From contig NC_090945.1 of assembly GCF_040807025.1 (NCBI RefSeq), forward strand, positions 39,859,088 through 39,923,087: a DNA stretch of 64,000 nt, in the 5' to 3' direction. The notes beneath the pieces are model-generated. The model had not been told where the DNA came from. It did not search any database and saw nothing but the letters and a program-made list of their open reading frames with translations. The translations under genes and the position numbers were made by a program. This stretch comes from Struthio camelus (taxonomy: Eukaryota; Chordata; Aves; Struthioniformes; Struthionidae). Of the stretch, positions 40,101 through 47,090 are shown piece after piece; position 1 is the first letter of the stretch; every line of letters starts with the position of its first letter.

Positions 40101-43100
40101 GACTTTTCTCCACATGCTTTCTGTTTTTCTTGTCCCTTTCTTTTCTTGAATATCTAGATTACTGTACTCTGTTCTACCACCATCAGTGGCAAATGAGCTG
40201 AGGCACAAACGCCCTGTTCCAGCTAAGCGATATGACAATGTGACCATTCTCTTTAGTGGCATTGTTGGATTCAATGCCTTCTGTAGTAAACATGCCTCCG
40301 GAGAGGGAGCCATGAAGATCGTTAATCTTTTAAATGATCTTTACACAAGATTTGATATTCTGACCGATTCACGAAGGAATCCATTTGTTTATAAGGTAAA
40401 TGGAAGATTTTTAAATAATTTAATCTGTGACTTTTCAATACTTGAATAGTCATGTCACTCTATTCCATCCTTTGAGCTTTGTGCTTTTTGAAAAAACTTG
40501 TTATATTCTCAGTCTTTGACAAAAACCCACATTAACTGGTTGATTTACCAACATGCCAAGTAGCAGTTTTCTTTTTAAGACTAAAGATATTGAAATGGAT
40601 GCATCTAAATTTGTAAAATCCTTGCTATCAAATGTAGTGTGTAACTTGGGTGTGTTTTCAGAGCCAGGGTTTACAGACTCTCTTAATCACAAATCCTACA
40701 ATTATTGACACCTTGAAAGCTCTGTTCTTAACTTTTTTTTATGCTGCACTGTGCTAAGAGAAAGGAAATGTTTGAACTACATTACCTGATAACTAAATGT
40801 CTAAAGAAGACTGTGTTGTTTATCTCTGAATGTGTGAAGGAACCTAAAGGACTTAGTTCTCAGCCAGGACTCTGCACATGCACCCATTAGATGGATACAT
40901 AAATCTATACCACATAGCAGATTCTGAACGCTTTTGGAAGCTTTTTGTAATTCTACTCACCCTGTGCTTTAGGTTTTCCAGCCGTATAACTGGGTCTTCT
41001 GATTGTAAATTATAAGTTACTAGTCAGTTGTTCCAATATGAATTTAATTCCTTCACTAGGTATGAAGTATAGTTGAACATATGTCTGGTAGCAAAGCTGA
41101 AACTGTATCCTATATATATGTACATGTATATGCGTGTGTGTTTGTGTGTGTAAAATTGATTCCTAGCTTTTACTAGGAATCAATTTTATGTCCTGAACCA
41201 AGTGAGTTAAGGAATGTGAGTCAGCAAGACAAACAACAGAGCTCAATATCCACAGTAATTGAAAGACCTCAAAAGAGAGGCTCAAGTTTAGACAATAATA
41301 GTGTCATTTTAAATATGTTGCATTCTTGGCATGCAATAAATTCTTTTTAGTAGTGAGCAGAGATGAGCGGAGTTAGGGTGATCTGAATGAAAGTGAAGGG
41401 AAACTATTTGAAAGGACAGGTGGTCTTGAAGGTAGCAGTACATCCATTCTAGCACTCTGAAGCATAAGATAATAAAGTAATTGAAAAAGGTATGTCTTCA
41501 TAGGTGGAAACAGTTGGGGACAAGTATATGACAGTGAGTGGTCTACCAGAGCCTTGCATTCATCATGCACGATCTATCTGCCACCTGGCATTGGATATGA
41601 TGGAAATAGCAGGCCAAGTTCAAGTAGATGGTGAACCTGTACAGGTTAGTAAGCGTGTGAGCTTGAATGAAGAACCCATTCTTTGATAGAATGATAGTGC
41701 TTTGAAATATGATAATGCTAAAGTCTCAGTCTGTGCAAGCTTTGTTATTCCTAGATTTAGACAGATCTGTACAAAGGAGACGAAGAGTTGCATGCAGTCT
41801 TCCAGACCTTAAAAGCTATTATTGTGCCTAACCTTGTAAAGGACTAAACTTGGTCTACATCATATCTATTTGCTTTCTAGTCATTTCTGTAAAAATCCCC
41901 TCTGCACATCAAATACAATTAGTTGGGTCTCCTTCATCTCAGCAAACCGAACAATAGTATTCCCTCCTTGACATTTTGATCGTGCTTCAGATCCTCAACT
42001 CAGCATGCGAAAACACTTTGTTAAAAAGAAAAATACAGTTCCATAGGAATTTATGGCAATGATTAGTGGCAACAACGTACATTAGTGGAAGTTCATTCAT
42101 TGTGGTATTTTATGAAGATGTTGTGGCATTGATACAGAATTGAAGAGGCTGCATTGGTCTGTCTTCTTCAGAAGACACTGAGGGCAAAATAAGTAACATG
42201 TATGATGCATATCTCTATTTACATGAATGATATTGTTCCTCCCAAACCTAGTCTGTGTATATCAGTGTGTCAGTGGGCAAAGAAGTGAGGTTTGATTTGG
42301 GGCTTTGCAGTAACTGTGAGGTGCTGTGAGAATGAGCTTCTCAAAATCCCTGCCCTACATCTTAGACACATGCGGACTGTGGATGCTTGAGCTTTCACGG
42401 GCAAAATACTGGTGCTTTTCTTCTGAGAAACAGCCTTTTTCTTGGACTGTACTATCCATTTCTGCACCTTCTGAGTACTCATTGAAGCCAGACCTACAGT
42501 TTGCTACTCTTTCAACTTTTTTCTTTCCGAGTGTGTAATAGCAGCATGGCATGATGCATGTTGGGGAAAAAAAATATGAGGTTTGTTATTTCATATGAGA
42601 GTCAGGGCTGTGATACTGCATAACAGATCAGGACACAAAAACACAAAAAATGAAGGCTTTGAAGAAGCAGGACTGGTGCATTTTTAATTAAACTAGTGGA
42701 TAGAAACTATGTAATACCTGTATTTAGTCAGAAGCATCAAATTAGTTATGATGATTTTGAGTATTCAAATTTTATTTTTTCTCTCTAAAGATAACAATAG
42801 GAATCCATACTGGAGAGGTAGTCACAGGTGTCATAGGCCAAAGGATGCCACGTTACTGTCTCTTTGGAAATACTGTCAATCTAACAAGCAGAACAGAAAC
42901 TACTGGAGAAAAGGGAAAGATCAATGTCTCTGAGTATACTTACAGGTGAGTGAATCAGTATCTGTTACTGATGTTAACGTTTTAAAAGAATCCACTCCGT
43001 CAGTGTAATGTCAAAGTGTCTTTAGAGGTGATAGTGACAGGACCCCATCAGCACATTATTTAAGTACATGAGTCCTTACAAAAGAGACTGCCTTATGATA

Positions 43101-45680
43101 TGCATCTGTAGCATGTTTAATATTTTATGCAGTGCATGCATGCATAGTAAATACATTTACATGTTTTCTCTTTCAATTTCAGGTGTCTTATGACACCAGA
43201 AAATTCAGATCCTCAGTTCCACCTGGAGTACAGGGGTCCAGTTTCTATGAAGGGTAAAAAAGAACCAATGCAGGTTTGGTTTTTGTCCAGAAAGAGTACA
43301 GAAACAGAGGTATGACTAACCAAAGTGTAATTTTTTTTTAAACAAGGCATGAATACCACAAGTTTAATCTAAACCACTGAGATCCGTTTGCATTTGCAAA
43401 ACTAAATGTTCACTAGAAGAAATGAACCATTTCGTATGACATTGTTTCATTAATGCATTTACTATCTTTACAGCAGATTAAAGTCCTTGATTATTTGTCT
43501 TTGGAGTTTGTACAGTCCCTGAAAGAATACTTTCTGTATTTTAAAATGTTCTTGAGGGAATGCCAAACGTTTAAATATTTACATCTCTCTTCTTACAGAT
43601 TCCTCCACTGTACTAGATTTTGCAATATAATGTCCATTTCTGTTTAGCTGACATGTCTGGTTATTACCACTTGAAAAGTTACCATTTGCTTTCTTGCAGT
43701 GAGAATAGTTGTACCTTCCAATATTTAGGCAACACTCCAGCAACTACTTGCAGCCAGCTTCCCTCCTGATGTGTGTGGTTTGTTATTCCCAAAAGGATAT
43801 GCTTGCTCAGAGATAGAGGTCCTAGTTTAGAAATAAGCAAAGTGAAAAATACGTCTTCTAAATGACATATGAACCTAAATCCTCTTCTCAAAAAGACACA
43901 GGGTAAAGTTTTTTCAAGGGCTAAAGAGTTTTTATATGTCAGTTTCAGAAGTTTGGGCACTTAGTAATCTGGGTACGAGATGATTTAAGCAGGTGCCTAC
44001 GTTTCACCTATTGCAGACAGGTAGGAAAGAGTAAAAGTAATTCACATAGCTTGAATTTTATCTTGAAGTAATACACAAAGAGAGAAACTTAGGTTAATGC
44101 ATTTTTTTATTTTAAAAATACACTAGGCTACAATAATGCAAGTCATTCGTTGCCTTGGCTTAACTAATGCCTAACTAACTTCTTTTAAGTCACAAGACTG
44201 AAATCTAAGTTCTAACATGCCTCTGAATATTAAATTTAGGCTCTTTAGAAAATGTAAACCACATTTATTCCCCCTGGTACCCAAGTATATGAATACTGAC
44301 TTTTTAATGGTAACTCACAATATTAATCCCCAGTATTAAACTTCAGAGGAGAGTCTGTACTTTAATTCAGCTGAATTTTATATTTTAGTATATATTATTT
44401 CTGATAATATTCTGAATGCCACTTTTGATAGTCCTTTCTAATTTTGTTTTGTATCAACTGCAAGATTAACTATGATTTCACATGGCTGCCATTCTTTCAT
44501 ACCTACAGTTGTATTTTAAACCATATTTCAGTGAGACACCTTTGACTTTTTTCTGCGTTATAAACTATGTTCCTATGATTTATAGCAGGGCAGATTGTAA
44601 TTTTAAATGTAAAACTTCAGAGGATTACTCAGTCAGGTGGCATTTTTCTTGCTGCAGCCGCACACCTGCTTAATATGAAATTAGGTTTCAGATAGTTTAG
44701 TATTTTAAGCATAGCAATTTCATTTTAGAGATCTTGTAGTATTGTTTGTTTTGTTAATCCTCACAGCAGCCCTGAGAGGTACTTGGTGGTATTATCACTT
44801 AATGATCCAGCTTCATATGGGGAGACTTAGAGGCAGAAAGAAACATCGAAGAATGTTCTGTCAGTTTGATTTTCAGGAGAACTTAAAAATCATAGTTCAA
44901 TCACACTCTAAGTCTCAAACCAGACTCTCAAAAATTTGTTTGATATACTTTATTTTTGTTAGTTTTTGTTAATTCCTAAATTCAGACACACATATAATTC
45001 TTATACACGGAGGGGCTTACTCCTATCTCCTAGATACCTACTTTATATTGTTGTATGTTTGGGAGAAGAGGAGACTAGGATATATTCATTTGGTAATGAA
45101 ACTGATGATCATTTTGTCAGAGGTGATTTTGAAAGCTGAAAGAAGATAATCCTTTAGAGAACTCTTCATTCTTTTTCACTCCCTGCACGATTTCATCTGT
45201 CCATGCACAGGAAGTTATGCTGGGCTTTACTCCTGTAAGATTTTGTAAACTGTTTGCAGTTTCTCTTTGTCTTGTGAAGGTATTCATCACATTATTTCTG
45301 GCACTGCATAGGCTGTACATAGTAGTTGTAATCCACAAGCAAAAATCAGGTAATCAGACTTTTACATTTGATTACCTTAAAGTAATCACTTTGCTTTAGG
45401 CAGAGGTTTAGCCTAGGTTATCTTTTCAGATGCTTATTCTCTGCATCACGGAACGTGTGGGAGTTGATGCATTTCTACATGAAACATGCGAAAGAAATGT
45501 GTGTGCTAACAATGATCTTCTATTATTATTTACTGATAATAGATGCATATTGTTAAATGTAGTTTGTCATTGCATTGACCCACTATGTTGTTGCTTCAAA
45601 TAAGGTGCTGCAAAGAAATTCCCTCACTTTTCCAATTTTACTTGCATGTACTCAAGGAAACAAAGCAAGATGCTTTCTGA
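1140..45680 (+). CDS. GUCY1B1: Soluble guanylate cyclase subunit beta-1, 14 coding exons (overall span)
   Basis: The product is the heme-binding subunit of soluble guanylate cyclase. It pairs with an alpha subunit, binds NO at a ferrous heme and converts GTP to cGMP in the cytosol. The joined exons give 619 codons plus TGA, with every junction in consistent phase. Domain order: H-NOX (about 1-185, heme ligand His105, Tyr135/Ser137/Arg139), PAS-like (about 200-350), coiled coil (about 350-392) and class III cyclase domain (about 410-612). In the cyclase domain Gly426 sits in the ILFSGIVGF motif where the alpha subunit carries a metal-binding Asp. That is expected, because beta supplies Glu473, Cys541, Asn548 and Arg552 to the shared active site. 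The protein looks intact and close to the mammalian sequence as I recall it, except for the last two residues. Confidence 0.98.
1143..1435 (+). other. GUCY1B1: Intron 1 (293 bp)
   Basis: The intron begins GTGAGC and ends CCCGCAG after a C-rich pyrimidine tract. It is very GC-rich, with a G4-like run at 1266-1282 (GGGG, GGGG, GGGGGGG). If retained, the frame from the ATG stays open to 1835 but encodes nothing recognisable. Confidence 0.88.
1436..1509 (+). CDS. GUCY1B1: GUCY1B1 exon 2 (residues 2-25, N-terminus of H-NOX domain)
   Basis: The exon encodes Tyr2 to Ile25 plus two bases of Lys26, reading [11 protein letters not shown] at its start, the first helix of the H-NOX heme domain. The acceptor is CCCGCAG. 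The donor is GTAAGT, splitting the AA|G codon (phase 2). Ala20 replaces the Glu I recall in human. The exon is GC-rich, unlike all later exons, because it lies inside the CpG island. Confidence 0.97.
2461..2665 (-). repeat. Degraded CR1 LINE 3'-end fragment
   Basis: The + strand carries GGTTGGAACGGACCTCTGG and then a diverged 'agatcatctagtccaa'-like stretch, the reverse complement of the CR1 3' UTR. The minus-strand translation beyond it reads [12 protein letters not shown], matching the end of CR1 ORF2. The octamer tail is eroded and about 200 bp remain. It is much more diverged than the CR1 in intron 8, hence older. Confidence 0.8.
17440..17930. other. GC-raised island in intron 2 ending in a polyadenylation signal
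   Basis: About 490 bp stand out from AT-rich surroundings. They contain several short open frames on both strands, a (CAG)4 run near 17827 and AATAAA at 17920-17925. I do not recognise a repeat family or a protein. It might be an old retrocopy, an LTR remnant or a terminal exon of a truncated transcript. Confidence 0.3.
18093..18114 (+). repeat. (TTG)n microsatellite
   Basis: About seven TTG units run directly into a T-run, in intron 2 about 540 nt before exon 3. Confidence 0.9.
18651..18751 (+). CDS. GUCY1B1: GUCY1B1 exon 3 (residues 26-60, H-NOX)
   Basis: The acceptor is TTTTTAG. The first G completes Lys26, then [12 protein letters not shown] follows and the exon runs to Val-Leu and the first base of Asn60. 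The donor is GTAAGT (phase 1). It encodes H-NOX helices on the distal side of the heme pocket. It differs little from the human exon as recalled, showing strong constraint. Confidence 0.97.
18752..19823 (+). other. GUCY1B1: Intron 3 (1.07 kb)
   Basis: The boundaries are GTAAGT and TTTTAACTAG. The intron is AT-rich with nothing recognisable; open frames in it are short and chance-like. Confidence 0.93.
19824..19942 (+). CDS. GUCY1B1: GUCY1B1 exon 4 (residues 60-99, H-NOX)
   Basis: The exon completes Asn60 and reads [19 protein letters not shown], then [20 protein letters not shown]. It ends at Gln99 with donor GTAAGA, phase 0. Cys78 lies next to the heme pocket and is a reported S-nitrosation site in mammals. 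The exon ends six residues before the heme ligand, so the heme pocket is split across this junction. Confidence 0.98.
19943..24720 (+). other. GUCY1B1: Intron 4 (4.8 kb)
   Basis: The boundaries are GTAAGA and CTTGTTCTAG. It is AT-rich with homopolymer runs. No second gene, clear transposon or structured RNA was recognised. Confidence 0.93.
24721..24918 (+). CDS. GUCY1B1: GUCY1B1 exon 5 (residues 100-165, heme-ligand exon)
   Basis: This exon carries the functional heart of the NO sensor. [14 protein letters not shown] contains His105, the axial heme ligand whose bond breaks on NO binding. LHYYSEREG gives Tyr135-x-Ser137-x-Arg139, which holds the heme propionates. Cys122, another reported nitrosation site, is present. 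It is 198 bp with phase 0 on both sides, so skipping it would stay in frame but remove heme binding. The acceptor is TTCTAG and the donor GTATGA. Confidence 0.98.
29448..29478. repeat. Perfect 13-bp inverted repeat (5-nt loop)
   Basis: GGTTTTATCTTCT is followed by AGGAT and then its exact reverse complement, inside intron 5. It is too short for a microRNA precursor. Confidence 0.9.
30286..30309. repeat. 24-bp AT-only palindrome
   Basis: The half-site TTTAAAAAAATA is followed by its exact reverse complement, with no spacer. It is all A and T, so chance or A-tract expansion is a likely origin. Confidence 0.85.
32359..32589 (+). CDS. GUCY1B1: GUCY1B1 exon 6 (residues 166-242, H-NOX/PAS linker)
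   Basis: The exon reads [19 protein letters not shown], then a highly acidic linker ([18 protein letters not shown]), then [20 protein letters not shown] and Gly-Asn-Ala-Ile-Tyr-Arg-Val, the opening strands of the PAS-like domain. The acidic stretch is the known flexible link between the heme and PAS domains. It is 231 bp with phase 0 at both ends. The donor GTTAGA is weaker than its neighbours. Confidence 0.98.
32590..34036 (+). other. GUCY1B1: Intron 6 (1.4 kb)
   Basis: The boundaries are GTTAGA and ACATTTTAG. It is AT-rich, with an AT/TA-rich low-complexity stretch near 33.98-34.01 kb. No gene was seen. Confidence 0.92.
34037..34153 (+). CDS. GUCY1B1: GUCY1B1 exon 7 (residues 243-281, PAS-like domain)
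   Basis: The exon reads [20 protein letters not shown], then [18 protein letters not shown]. It encodes the core of the PAS-like (H-NOX-associated) domain that mediates alpha/beta pairing and signal transfer. It is 117 bp, phase 0 on both sides. Thr280 replaces the Ser I recall in human, a conservative change. Confidence 0.97.
34154..35017 (+). other. GUCY1B1: Intron 7 (0.86 kb)
   Basis: The boundaries are GTAACT and TTACCAG. It contains a threefold tandem decamer at 34321-34350; the rest is unremarkable AT-rich DNA. Confidence 0.92.
34321..34350 (+). repeat. Three tandem decamers with TCATGTG
   Basis: The units are AATTCATGTG, TATTCATGTG and AATTCATGTG. Each contains the E-box CATGTG, repeated exactly every 10 bp. 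Confidence 0.95.
35018..35151 (+). CDS. GUCY1B1: GUCY1B1 exon 8 (residues 282-326, end of PAS-like domain)
   Basis: The exon encodes [19 protein letters not shown], then [18 protein letters not shown] and ILFLCSP, ending with two bases of Ser326 (donor GTACTT, phase 2). These are the closing strands of the PAS-like domain. As recalled, the sequence is identical or nearly identical to mammals. Confidence 0.97.
35595..37582 (-). mobile_element. CR1 non-LTR retrotransposon, 5'-truncated, antisense to GUCY1B1
   Basis: The 3' end lies at the low-coordinate side. The + strand shows repeated ACAGAATC units, the reverse complement of the CR1 terminal ATTCTGTG octamers, followed by the typical CR1 3' UTR (GGTTGGAAGGGACCTCTGGA). 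About 2.0 kb of a full length near 4.5 kb is present, including the C-terminal half of ORF2. The 5' truncation near 37582 is typical of incomplete target-primed reverse transcription. I saw no clear target-site duplication, as is usual for CR1. The octamer tail has about three nearly perfect units, and the low decay suggests a fairly recent copy. Confidence 0.95.
35678..37580 (-). pseudogene. CR1 ORF2 fragment (reverse transcriptase, broken)
   Basis: Read on the minus strand, this is the C-terminal part of the CR1 reverse transcriptase. It includes [30 protein letters not shown], a [16 protein letters not shown] block and the FADD catalytic motif, then the C-terminal tail ending LDVILGNML. 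One frame runs from about 37456 to 35678, interrupted only by TGA at 36458-36460 (just after a G-run following the FADD motif) and TAG at 35996-35998. A frameshift near 37459 displaces the region upstream. The endonuclease domain and N-terminus are missing through 5' truncation. It is not functional. Confidence 0.92.
38003..38200 (+). CDS. GUCY1B1: GUCY1B1 exon 9 (residues 326-392, coiled coil)
   Basis: The exon starts by completing Ser326, then [20 protein letters not shown]. It continues into a long charged helix ([20 protein letters not shown], then [17 protein letters not shown]). This is the parallel coiled coil that relays NO binding to the cyclase domain. It is 198 bp, phase 2 to phase 2, so it could be skipped in frame. 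His378 replaces the Leu I recall in human, a polar change within the helix. Confidence 0.98.
38201..40157 (+). other. GUCY1B1: Intron 9 (2.0 kb)
   Basis: The boundaries are GTAAGA and GAATATCTAG. It contains a 25-bp tandem duplication at 38908-38957; otherwise it is AT-rich non-coding DNA. Confidence 0.93.
38908..38957 (+). repeat. 25-bp tandem duplication
   Basis: Two 25-nt units, both beginning GATTTTATAGTT, lie side by side with a few differences between copies. The first bases of a third copy (GATTTT) follow. Confidence 0.9.
40158..40395 (+). CDS. GUCY1B1: GUCY1B1 exon 10 (residues 392-471, start of cyclase domain)
   Basis: The exon completes Thr392 and reads [20 protein letters not shown], then [20 protein letters not shown]. 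It ends NPFVYK at Lys471 (donor GTAAAT, phase 0). ILFSGIVGF is the class III cyclase motif in its beta form: Gly426 stands where catalytic alpha subunits have a metal-binding Asp. The beta subunit therefore cannot coordinate the two metal ions alone and needs an alpha partner. Ile and Arg substitutions near the end ([11 protein letters not shown]) are mild. Confidence 0.98.
41111..41150 (+). repeat. (TA)n/(TG)n microsatellite
   Basis: An alternating TA and then TG tract with a few interruptions, abutting the hairpin that starts at 41151. Confidence 0.9.
41151..41188. repeat. Perfect 16-bp inverted repeat (6-nt loop)
   Basis: TAAAATTGATTCCTAG is followed by the loop CTTTTA and then the exact reverse complement. 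It lies in intron 10, 315 nt before exon 11. No protein or known repeat family was recognised. Confidence 0.95.
41504..41644 (+). CDS. GUCY1B1: GUCY1B1 exon 11 (residues 472-518, cyclase domain)
   Basis: The exon reads [20 protein letters not shown], then [20 protein letters not shown] and VDGEPVQ. Glu473 is the guanine-recognition residue that, with Cys541, sets GTP over ATP specificity. It is 141 bp, phase 0 on both sides. The donor is GTTAGT. Confidence 0.98.
41645..42790 (+). other. GUCY1B1: Intron 11 (1.1 kb)
   Basis: The boundaries are GTTAGT and TCTCTCTAAAG. No gene, transposon or notable repeat was seen. Confidence 0.93.
42791..42945 (+). CDS. GUCY1B1: GUCY1B1 exon 12 (residues 519-570, catalytic residues)
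   Basis: The exon reads [20 protein letters not shown], then [20 protein letters not shown]. It contains Cys541 (purine recognition), Asn548 and Arg552 (transition-state stabilisation), all in the expected positions. These are the active-site residues beta contributes across the heterodimer interface. It ends with two bases of Arg570 (donor GTGAGT, phase 2). Confidence 0.98.
42946..43182 (+). other. GUCY1B1: Intron 12 (237 bp)
   Basis: The shortest intron of the gene, bounded by GTGAGT and CTTTCAATTTCAG. Confidence 0.95.
43183..43309 (+). CDS. GUCY1B1: GUCY1B1 exon 13 (residues 570-612, end of cyclase domain)
   Basis: The exon completes Arg570, then [37 protein letters not shown] and [20 protein letters not shown] is the final conserved block of the cyclase domain. 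The exon ends at Glu612 with donor GTATGA. If this donor is not used, the frame adds one Val and stops at TGA (43313-43315), giving a 613-residue protein with an intact catalytic domain. Confidence 0.96.
43310..45656 (+). other. GUCY1B1: Intron 13 (2.3 kb)
   Basis: The boundaries are GTATGA and GTACTCAAG, the latter after a pyrimidine-rich stretch. It is AT-rich with no recognised gene or repeat. If the exon 13 donor is ignored, its start would act as an alternative 3' UTR. Confidence 0.85.
45657..45680 (+). CDS. GUCY1B1: GUCY1B1 exon 14 coding part (residues 613-619 and stop)
   Basis: After the acceptor CTCAAG the sequence reads Glu-Thr-Lys-Gln-Asp-Ala-Phe-stop. Joined to exon 13 it gives [15 protein letters not shown] and a total of 619 residues. 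The human tail as I recall it is ETKQDDD, so five of seven residues match and the stop is at the same place. The frame, phase and length agreement make this the true last coding exon. The Asp-Asp to Ala-Phe change is the most visible departure from mammals. Confidence 0.88.
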   Translation, partial: ETKQDAF

Positions 45681-47012
45681 GCTGAGGGAAGAGGAAGAGG
45701 ATGCTGGATAGGGTGCATTACTGTCTCCAAATAGCGGGTCAGGCAGTAAGGTTGTTATGGATATTACTTGTTACTTCACTGCATATCTCTCATCACCGTG
45801 TGCAATATCACTATCTTTTGCCCCAATCCTGAAATCATAATCACCATTTTCTTCCATGCTCTCTGCTGTGTTTTGGGTTTTTTTGTTTTTTGGGTGTTTT
45901 TTTGGCCTTAGTGTTTGGTGTTGTTATATCTATACAGTGAGCATGTATTTCAGGCTTTTTTTTTTTTAATATGTGTCTACGTGTGTGTCAGTCATGTGGC
46001 CCTCCCTGCCACTAAATAATACCAAATAGCATTTTGTAATATGCTCACCACAGCTAACCACTTCAGTCTGGTGCTTCACATATATGCTCTTCATCTTCAT
46101 TTATGCAGTATAATGTTTGTGTGAATCAGTGACATTTCTGGAAAGACAGGCCTTTCAATTATTGGGCAGAACAATGAACCTAAAAAAACTATTATTTTTA
46201 ATAATAATGCATAAAGCATCATTACAAAAACTACTGTATAAATGTCTATCAGGTATAGTTCTGCAATCATCATGCTTTCCATTCATCCTGTGAATAACAC
46301 TTGATGCACCGTGTTAATTCCTGATCAGAAAAAGGTATCTCTTTTGAAGTCAACCTGCATTTTCCCTTTGTAGACACTATGTATACATTTTCTATGTTAA
46401 AAGGAGGCAGTTTTTGTCCGATATTGCCGTTTGAAGCATGTGCCAATGTATTTGTACTGAAACGCTGTTCACTTGCAATGTATTTCTCATTGATTTATAT
46501 TAACTAAATTAAGTAGCCACATTAATAATAGATTGCTCGACAGTTTTAGACCACCTGTAATGCTTTGATTCTTTTCTGATAGAGCCCCTAGAATTGAAAG
46601 CCTTACTGCTGGGACGTGGTTGGCATGGTTGACTTTTGTTTTGGTCTCTCTAACTTTCAGAAATTATCTTACTTCATTCCTTGGAAGGATCTCGTCATAT
46701 TCTAGACATCACATCATGATTAAGGGATGTAGGGCTTGTAAGGAGACATAGTATCTTTTATTTAACCAGCTGATAGAGTTGGTGAAAGCAGTCAAGGTTT
46801 CAGACACATAGACCTTCCATAGCTTCAATGTACAGTGCATTTTTGTGCAAATAATAGCCATTCTTATCTGACTGATATTTTCTGAATATTTGCATTATAA
46901 AATAGGACAGTGCAATTACTTTGGTGTATAAAAATTGTCTATATCTGGTATATCTTATCAGCACAAAATATATATGTATAAATGTTTCATGTTAACATGC
47001 GAAAGAAGTTGC

Positions 47013-47018
47013 AATAAA
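47013..47018 (+). terminator. GUCY1B1: Candidate polyadenylation signal AATAAA (first)
   Basis: A canonical hexamer in GCAATAAATTATTTT, about 1.33 kb after the stop codon and followed by T-rich DNA. Confidence 0.5.
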
Positions 47019-47062
47019 TTATTTTTTCCACTGACTTTCAGAAATTTGGGGATTTTCTTCTC

Positions 47063-47068
47063 AATAAA
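47063..47068 (+). terminator. GUCY1B1: Candidate polyadenylation signal AATAAA (second)
   Basis: A canonical hexamer in TCAATAAAAGTTACA, 50 nt after the first, with a GT/T-rich stretch (GTATGTTCTCCTTC) about 40 nt downstream that could serve as the downstream element. Confidence 0.55.
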
Positions 47069-47090
47069 AGTTACATTCATGTGCTGCATC

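Larger units (their letters stand above)
40396..41503 (+). other. GUCY1B1: Intron 10 (1.1 kb)
   Basis: The boundaries are GTAAAT and CTTCATAG. It contains a TA/TG microsatellite (41111-41150) directly followed by a perfect 16-bp hairpin (41151-41188). Confidence 0.93.
45681..47090 (+). other. GUCY1B1: Probable GUCY1B1 3' UTR
   Basis: AU-rich sequence follows the stop codon, with several ATTTA pentamers and T/G-rich low-complexity runs (about 45871-45912 and 45956-45970). The mRNA-stabilising protein HuR is reported to act on mammalian guanylate cyclase mRNAs, so AU-rich elements would fit, but that is inference. The end is taken just after the second AATAAA; more distal sites are possible. 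Confidence 0.6.
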
